A stretch of 9,975 nt of DNA from Prevotella sp. (GTDB lineage Bacteria > Bacteroidota > Bacteroidia > Bacteroidales > Bacteroidaceae). The stretch is taken from assembly GCA_021204605.1 (NCBI GenBank), contig JAJPZD010000024.1, positions 1-9,975 on the forward strand, in the 5' to 3' direction. The position numbers and the translations under genes were made by a program. Each line of letters opens with the position of its first letter. The first letter of the stretch is position 1. Positions 7,531 to 9,975 of the stretch are shown piece after piece. The notes beneath the pieces were generated by a model that was given only the letters and a program-made list of their open reading frames with translations, did no database searches and was not told where the DNA came from.

Positions 7531-7812
7531 ATGGAAAAGAATTATAATGTATCTGAAATGTCCGACAAGGAAGTTGTTGATATTTTCATGGGTAAGCGCA
7601 TTAGGTATTGGCGCACGAAAGACAATGAAGCCACAAACATGGTCGAGATTGAGAAAATCACTATCGTTGAGATTAGACAGGGTATGGTTGTGGTCGGTGA
7701 TGGCAAAAACCAATTGGGCCTTTCCTTCAGACACGCCACCATGCTTCTCAATGGAGGCAACGTTAAAGAGGACGCCGGATATGGCGAGTGCATGTACTGG
7801 GCTTTGAACTAA
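7531..7812 (+). CDS. Small hypothetical protein, 93 residues
   Basis: I do not recognise this family. The protein is soluble-looking, with no signal peptide, membrane segment or cysteine motif (one Cys, near the C-terminus). It begins MEKNYNVSEMSDKEVVDIFM, suggesting a short amphipathic helix. The middle alternates charged and beta-branched residues (KITIVEIRQGMVVVGD, about 43-58), which suggests a small beta-sheet fold. The tail is AGYGECMYWALN. It is likely a real gene: a consensus -7 promoter element lies 54 nt upstream, codon use is balanced, and all overlapping alternatives are poor. The ATG at 7531 lies behind an A-rich, SD-less leader. It is followed after 64 nt by the nitroreductase gene on the same strand, so the two may form an operon, though the spacer holds a heptamer repeat. 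Confidence 0.72.
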   Translation: MEKNYNVSEMSDKEVVDIFMGKRIRYWRTKDNEATNMVEIEKITIVEIRQGMVVVGDGKNQLGLSFRHATMLLNGGNVKEDAGYGECMYWALN

Positions 7813-7826
7813 TCTTAGCCCCTTTT

Positions 7827-7861
7827 CTTAAATCTTAACACTTAATTCTTAACTCTTCACT
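7827..7861. repeat. Heptamer tandem repeat, five units of CTTAAYT type
   Basis: Five consecutive 7-nt units start at 7827, 7834, 7841, 7848 and 7855. Each begins CTT, and most read CTTAAnn (for example CTTAATT and CTTAACT). The array lies between the 93-residue gene and the nitroreductase gene. The same unit recurs at 9720-9740. It is too short and regular for a CRISPR array; it is a microsatellite-like intergenic repeat of unknown role. Confidence 0.7.
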
Positions 7862-7876
7862 CCCCTCCACGCAATT

Positions 7877-8617
7877 ATGAATACAATTCTCTCACGGCGT
7901 AGCATTCGCAAATATTCTGACAAGGAAGTCAGCGACCAACTACTGAACTCGCTTTTCACCAAGGCGGCACGCACACAGACAATGGGGAATATGCAACTCT
8001 ATAGCGTAGTTGTTACACGCTCCGACGAAATTAAGGCAGCCCTCTCGCCCGCACACTTCAATCAGCCGATGGTCAAAGAGGCGCCCATTGTACTGACTGT
8101 TTGCGCCGATTTCAACCGTGCAAGTATATGGTGCCGTAACCGCAAGGCAGAGCCTGGATATGGCAATTTTCTCTCTTTCATCAGTGCCGCGACAGATGCT
8201 CTCCTTTTCACACAGACTTTCTGCAACTTAGCTGAAGAAGAAGGTCTCGGCTTGTGCTTTCTCGGCACTACCGTTTACATGCCGCAGATGATCATTGACA
8301 TACTGAATTTACCCAAACTCGTCATGCCTGTCGCCACTCTGACAGTAGGATGGCCCGCCGAGAGGCCTCCCCTCACCGACCGGCTGCCCACCGAAGCTTT
8401 CGTGCATTGCGATACATACCACGACTATACATCGGAAGATATCAACGAGCACTATGCCTATAAGGAATCACTCGAAGAGAACAGGGAGTTCGTCAGAATT
8501 AACAATAAGGAGACACTCGCCCAAATTTTCACCGACATCCGATACACCAAAAACGACAATGAGGCAATGTCTGCCACAATGCTCGATGCCTTAAGACAAC
8601 AAGGATTCTTGGATTAA
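7877..8617 (+). CDS. Nitroreductase-family FMN oxidoreductase (NfsA-like)
   Basis: This is a flavin-dependent NAD(P)H oxidoreductase of the nitroreductase superfamily, a group of cytosolic, usually dimeric FMN enzymes that reduce nitroaromatics, quinones or related acceptors. The start shows the FMN-phosphate-binding arginine motif SRRSIRKYSDKEV (6-18). The second half contains EEEGLGLCFLGT (about 119-130), the flavin-contact region, and VGWPAERPPLTDRLP (about 157-171), typical of the NfsA/Frp-like branch. At 246 residues it has the normal length for that branch. The ATG at 7877 places the arginine motif correctly. It follows the 93-residue gene by 64 nt. Hairpins at 8625-8640 and 8676-8752 may end its transcript. 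The natural substrate cannot be read from sequence. Confidence 0.92.
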   Translation: MNTILSRRSIRKYSDKEVSDQLLNSLFTKAARTQTMGNMQLYSVVVTRSDEIKAALSPAHFNQPMVKEAPIVLTVCADFNRASIWCRNRKAEPGYGNFLSFISAATDALLFTQTFCNLAEEEGLGLCFLGTTVYMPQMIIDILNLPKLVMPVATLTVGWPAERPPLTDRLPTEAFVHCDTYHDYTSEDINEHYAYKESLEENREFVRINNKETLAQIFTDIRYTKNDNEAMSATMLDALRQQGFLD

Positions 8618-8624
8618 AATAAAA

Positions 8625-8640
8625 TGCTTGCAGGCGAGCA
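8625..8640. terminator. Weak terminator-like hairpin after the nitroreductase gene
   Basis: TGCTTG (8625-8630) and CGAGCA (8635-8640) pair over six positions with one G-U on the plus strand and a CAGG loop, 8 nt after the stop codon. The plus-strand tail is only modestly U-rich. Read on the minus strand the stem has one mismatch, but UUUUAUUUUA follows, so it could also stop a transcript coming from the right. Confidence 0.35.
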
Positions 8641-8669
8641 CTTATCATAATGTTTATTTCGACTTTTAT

Positions 8670-8903
8670 TAAAAGGAGGGAGGAACATTGTGATAATCTT
8701 TGACGTAAACCCTATGAAAAAAACAACGTCAATTTTTTATGTTCCTACCCTCGTTTATTTCTTACACGCATACCAAGATTAATGGATTAACCGCTTACAA
8801 CCCAGAGATTTGTAAAGTTGCACTTTGCTAAAATCAGACAAGTGTCGCTCTCAGCCCCCCAATAATCTGATGCCACTTCATATACGCAAATAACGTACTA
8901 CGG
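8670..8903 (-). ncRNA. Candidate structured small RNA with its own promoter
   Basis: A consensus promoter (8938-8907) would start a minus-strand RNA near 8903. The sequence after it is dense in inverted repeats: interlocked ATCAGA/TCTGAT and AAGTG/CACTT (8833-8878), TTACAA/TTGTAA (8795-8815), and a long composite hairpin at 8676-8752 followed by a short CUUUUAAU tail that could end it. The length would be about 230 nt. No convincing protein is encoded; the longest ATG frame near the start codes 15 residues (8881-8834). I cannot match it to 6S, tmRNA, RNase P or SRP RNA by signature. It may instead be a dispersed intergenic element. Confidence 0.35.
8676..8752. repeat. Long composite hairpin (13-bp outer stem, 7-bp inner stem)
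   Basis: GAGGG (8676-8680) pairs with CCCTC (8748-8752), and AGGAACAT (8681-8688) with ATGTTCCT (8739-8746), leaving one bulged A (8747). Nested inside, TTGACGT (8700-8706) pairs perfectly with ACGTCAA (8726-8732) around a 19-nt A-rich loop. Twenty base pairs in 77 nt is far more than chance pairing. It may be a bidirectional terminator between the nitroreductase transcript and the minus-strand transcript, or a domain of the latter. Confidence 0.65.
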
Positions 8904-8906
8904 CGG

Positions 8907-8938
8907 CAAAATTAATTATTTTATCTCAATCCACCAAA
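8907..8938 (-). promoter_or_regulatory. Consensus Bacteroidetes promoter, minus strand
   Basis: TTTG (8938-8935), a 20-nt spacer, then TAATTTTG (8914-8907) give full matches to both the -33 and -7 elements at ideal spacing. The start would be near 8903. No protein gene lies within the following 280 nt on this strand, which points to a non-coding product. Confidence 0.62.
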
Positions 8939-9219
8939 TTTCTTCACATTTTTCTATAATTGACCTTCCCAATATCATTCAAAACTTCTATTGCCTTTCA
9001 TAGATTTATTGTCTGTAGCATTTTAACAAACTATAAGACAATATTCAAAAATGGCTTTTTAATGCAAAACAAAAATAGATATTTAATGTATAAACACGGA
9101 GATAATCATTACGTGTTTATTTGAACGCCCATTTTTTTGCACATTCGCACTATTTTGTGCGCAATTTAATCTATTAAATAATAAAATATGAAAAATTGTT
9201 GATTTTTTGCTGATAAAAA
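8939..9219. other. Gene-free segment between divergent promoters, with three inverted repeats
   Basis: No gene is visible here. Three inverted repeats stand out: TATTGTCT/AGACAATA (9007-9014 and 9036-9043, 21-nt loop), a perfect 9-bp ATAAACACG/CGTGTTTAT (9090-9098 and 9112-9120, 13-nt loop), and CGCAC/GTGCG (9146-9150 and 9157-9161, 6-nt loop). They lie between two outward-facing consensus promoters, so operator sites are one possibility. A 71-codon minus-strand frame at 9083-9298 crosses the plus promoter and looks accidental. Confidence 0.5.
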
Positions 9220-9251
9220 TTTGGATTTGCAACTTTTTAATACTATCTTTG
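9220..9251 (+). promoter_or_regulatory. Consensus Bacteroidetes promoter, plus strand
   Basis: TTTG (9220-9223), a 20-nt spacer and TATCTTTG (9244-9251) match both elements of the Bacteroidetes sigma-factor consensus exactly. Transcription would start near 9255 and run right, toward and antisense to the fumarase gene. No plus-strand protein gene of ordinary size follows within the window. Confidence 0.68.
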
Positions 9252-9254
9252 TAC

Positions 9255-9436
9255 AGTTTTAAAGTTAAACGGCCCTTTAACGGGTTTTGGGGATACAAGA
9301 AAATAGATTGTAAAACAAATCAAAAATAGGTATTGAAGCAAATAATAGGTGATGAGTTAATAATAGGAGCATGGGCTATTCCATAATATACAAAAACGAG
9401 GAAGATGGGCTGCACAGCAAATCTTCCTCTAAGTAA
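9255..9436 (+). ncRNA. Candidate small RNA or leader transcript, about 180 nt
   Basis: The transcript from the promoter at 9220-9251 would open with a GTTAAA/TTTAAC hairpin (9264-9269 and 9276-9281, loop CGGCCC). It would contain a perfect 9-bp hairpin GAGGAAGAT/ATCTTCCTC (9398-9406 and 9421-9429), whose 14-nt loop can form a further GCU/AGC stem. No U-run follows, so that hairpin is not a classical terminator and the 3' end is uncertain. A 21-codon ATG frame (9371-9436) overlaps the hairpin; with no proper ribosome-site spacing it is doubtful. I could not assign a known RNA family. Confidence 0.33.
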
Positions 9437-9568
9437 TAGTAATAAGAAGTTATTTAATATTTAATCAATGAGAGTGTCCAAACGTATGTAAAAACAATTT
9501 ATGTCAAACACCTATATATGTAACTATTCTCCGGTTGCCCGAAGAAACATTAATAAACACATTAATTA

Positions 9569-9582
9569 TTTGCATATGCAAA
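9569..9582. repeat. 14-bp perfect palindrome beside the fumarase terminator
   Basis: TTTGCATATGCAAA reads the same on both strands. It directly adjoins the U-tract side of the fumarase terminator, so it may simply extend the termination region, or it may be a binding site for a dimeric regulator. Confidence 0.4.
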
Positions 9583-9617
9583 AAAAATGCCCATAAAGTC
9601 TATTAACTTTATAGGCA
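9580..9617 (-). terminator. Intrinsic terminator for the fumarase transcript
   Basis: On the minus strand the arms 9617-9606 and 9599-9588 form a 12-bp stem (one G-U pair) with a 6-nt loop, directly followed by eight Us (9587-9580). The orientation matches the fumarase gene, whose stop lies about 104 nt upstream. On the plus strand the stem has an A-C mismatch and no U-tract, so it works in one direction only. Confidence 0.83.
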
Positions 9618-9719
9618 CCTATTTAAATCCCCAGACAAGGACAATGGTTTCGATTAAGCGGGTGTAATTAAGTTTTCTTTAATTACCGAGAGTGAGAAAC
9701 ATCACACACAAGTGTAATT

Positions 9720-9740
9720 ATTAACTCTTAACTCTTAATT
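9720..9740. repeat. Heptamer repeat, three units, overlapping the 3' end of the fumarase gene
   Basis: Three 7-nt units of the same CTTAAYT family and orientation as at 7827-7861 start at 9720 (first base A instead of C), 9727 and 9734. On the minus strand they encode the last residues (LRVKS) and the stop codon of fumarase. A 9-nt direct repeat GTGTAATTA (9662-9670 and 9712-9720) borders it. Confidence 0.6.
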
Positions 9741-9975
9741 CAAAAAAGTCATTACCCTTGTCATCCACAAGAATAAATGCGGGGAAGTTCTCCACCCTGA
9801 TCTTCCATATCGCCTCCATGCCGAGTTCCGGATATTCCACGCACTCGATACTCTTTATCGAGTTCATCGACAATACCGCAGCCGGGCCTCCGATACTTCC
9901 TAAATAGAAGCCGCCGTGTTTCTTGCATGCATCGGTTACTATCTGCCGCCTGTTGCCCTTTGCTATCATCACCAA
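9721..9975 (-). CDS. Fumarate hydratase class I, C-terminal part (gene cut by the window edge)
   Basis: Class I fumarase is a 4Fe-4S enzyme that interconverts fumarate and malate. Only the last 84 codons are present. The reading frame is open to the edge at 9975, where the TTG is an internal codon, not a start. The segment has the fumarase C-terminal (beta-subunit) signature: KGNRRQIVTDACKKHGG, then FYLGSIGGPAAVLSMNSIKS, then VEYPELGMEAIWKI and FPAFILVDDKGNDFF. This matches enterobacterial FumA/FumB closely. The iron-sulfur cysteines lie in the missing N-terminal part. After FF the tail ELRVKS is encoded by a heptamer repeat and looks like a non-conserved extension. The gene ends into a 12-bp terminator at 9617-9580. 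Whether it is the fused single-chain form cannot be seen, although that is the form expected in Bacteroidetes. Confidence 0.93.
   Translation of the reverse strand: MVMIAKGNRRQIVTDACKKHGGFYLGSIGGPAAVLSMNSIKSIECVEYPELGMEAIWKIRVENFPAFILVDDKGNDFFELRVKS

Noticed and set aside
7827..7861. CRISPR-like array
   Set aside because: Units are 7 nt with no spacers and no cas genes are present; it is a simple tandem repeat.
9083..9298. 71-codon minus-strand reading frame
   Set aside because: It lacks an ATG-led normal N-terminus, has AT-driven composition and runs antisense through a consensus promoter and inverted repeats.
9255..9436. Known housekeeping RNA (6S, tmRNA, SRP RNA or RNase P)
   Set aside because: Size fits 6S, but I could not show the long closing stem with a central bubble, nor the conserved core motifs of the others, so no family name is given.
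9371..9436. 21-residue small protein after the plus-strand promoter
   Set aside because: The purine run AGGAG ends only one base before the ATG and the frame is shaped by a 9-bp inverted repeat, so coding is doubtful.

Overview
The window looks like chromosomal DNA from a Bacteroidetes bacterium, most likely order Bacteroidales and plausibly Prevotella or a close relative. The evidence is protein style (DnaA, an 855-residue class II ribonucleotide reductase, a stand-alone MCE protein, a class I fumarase), very AT-rich spacers, A-rich leaders without good Shine-Dalgarno sites, and promoters of the Bacteroidetes form TTTG-N20-TAnnTTTG. The genus is an inference; no rRNA or other taxonomic marker is present.

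Layout: 1-223 is non-coding, and 224-249 holds a strong intrinsic terminator for dnaA (250-1662, minus). An AT-rich gene-free spacer (1663-2016) follows. A tight minus-strand cluster is transcribed from right to left: nrdJ (4578-7145), folB (4184-4564), a secreted N-acetylmuramoyl-L-alanine amidase with a C-terminal SPOR-like domain (2922-4130, or from 4187), and an MlaD/MCE-family protein (2017-2919). A spacer (7146-7530) separates nrdJ from two plus-strand genes, an unrecognised 93-residue protein (7531-7812) and a nitroreductase-family flavoprotein (7877-8617). At the right edge is the C-terminal end of a class I fumarase on the minus strand (9721-9975, cut by the window), with its intrinsic terminator at 9580-9617.

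The main cluster combines dNTP supply (cobalamin-dependent NrdJ), folate synthesis (FolB), peptidoglycan cleavage at division (amidase-SPOR) and envelope lipid handling (MlaD), with the replication initiator DnaA next downstream. This is growth and cell-cycle housekeeping rather than an accessory island. I see no mobile element, CRISPR array, tRNA, rRNA or defence system.

The least explained part is the 1.1-kb gene-free stretch 8618-9720. It holds two promoters that match the Bacteroidetes consensus with exact 20-nt spacing and point away from each other (minus at 8938-8907, plus at 9220-9251). Each leads into sequence rich in inverted repeats and without a convincing protein gene. These are the best candidates here for undescribed small RNAs. 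A 7-nt tandem repeat (CTTAAYT-like) occurs both before the nitroreductase gene and at the 3' end of the fumarase gene, where it seems to form the last residues of the protein.
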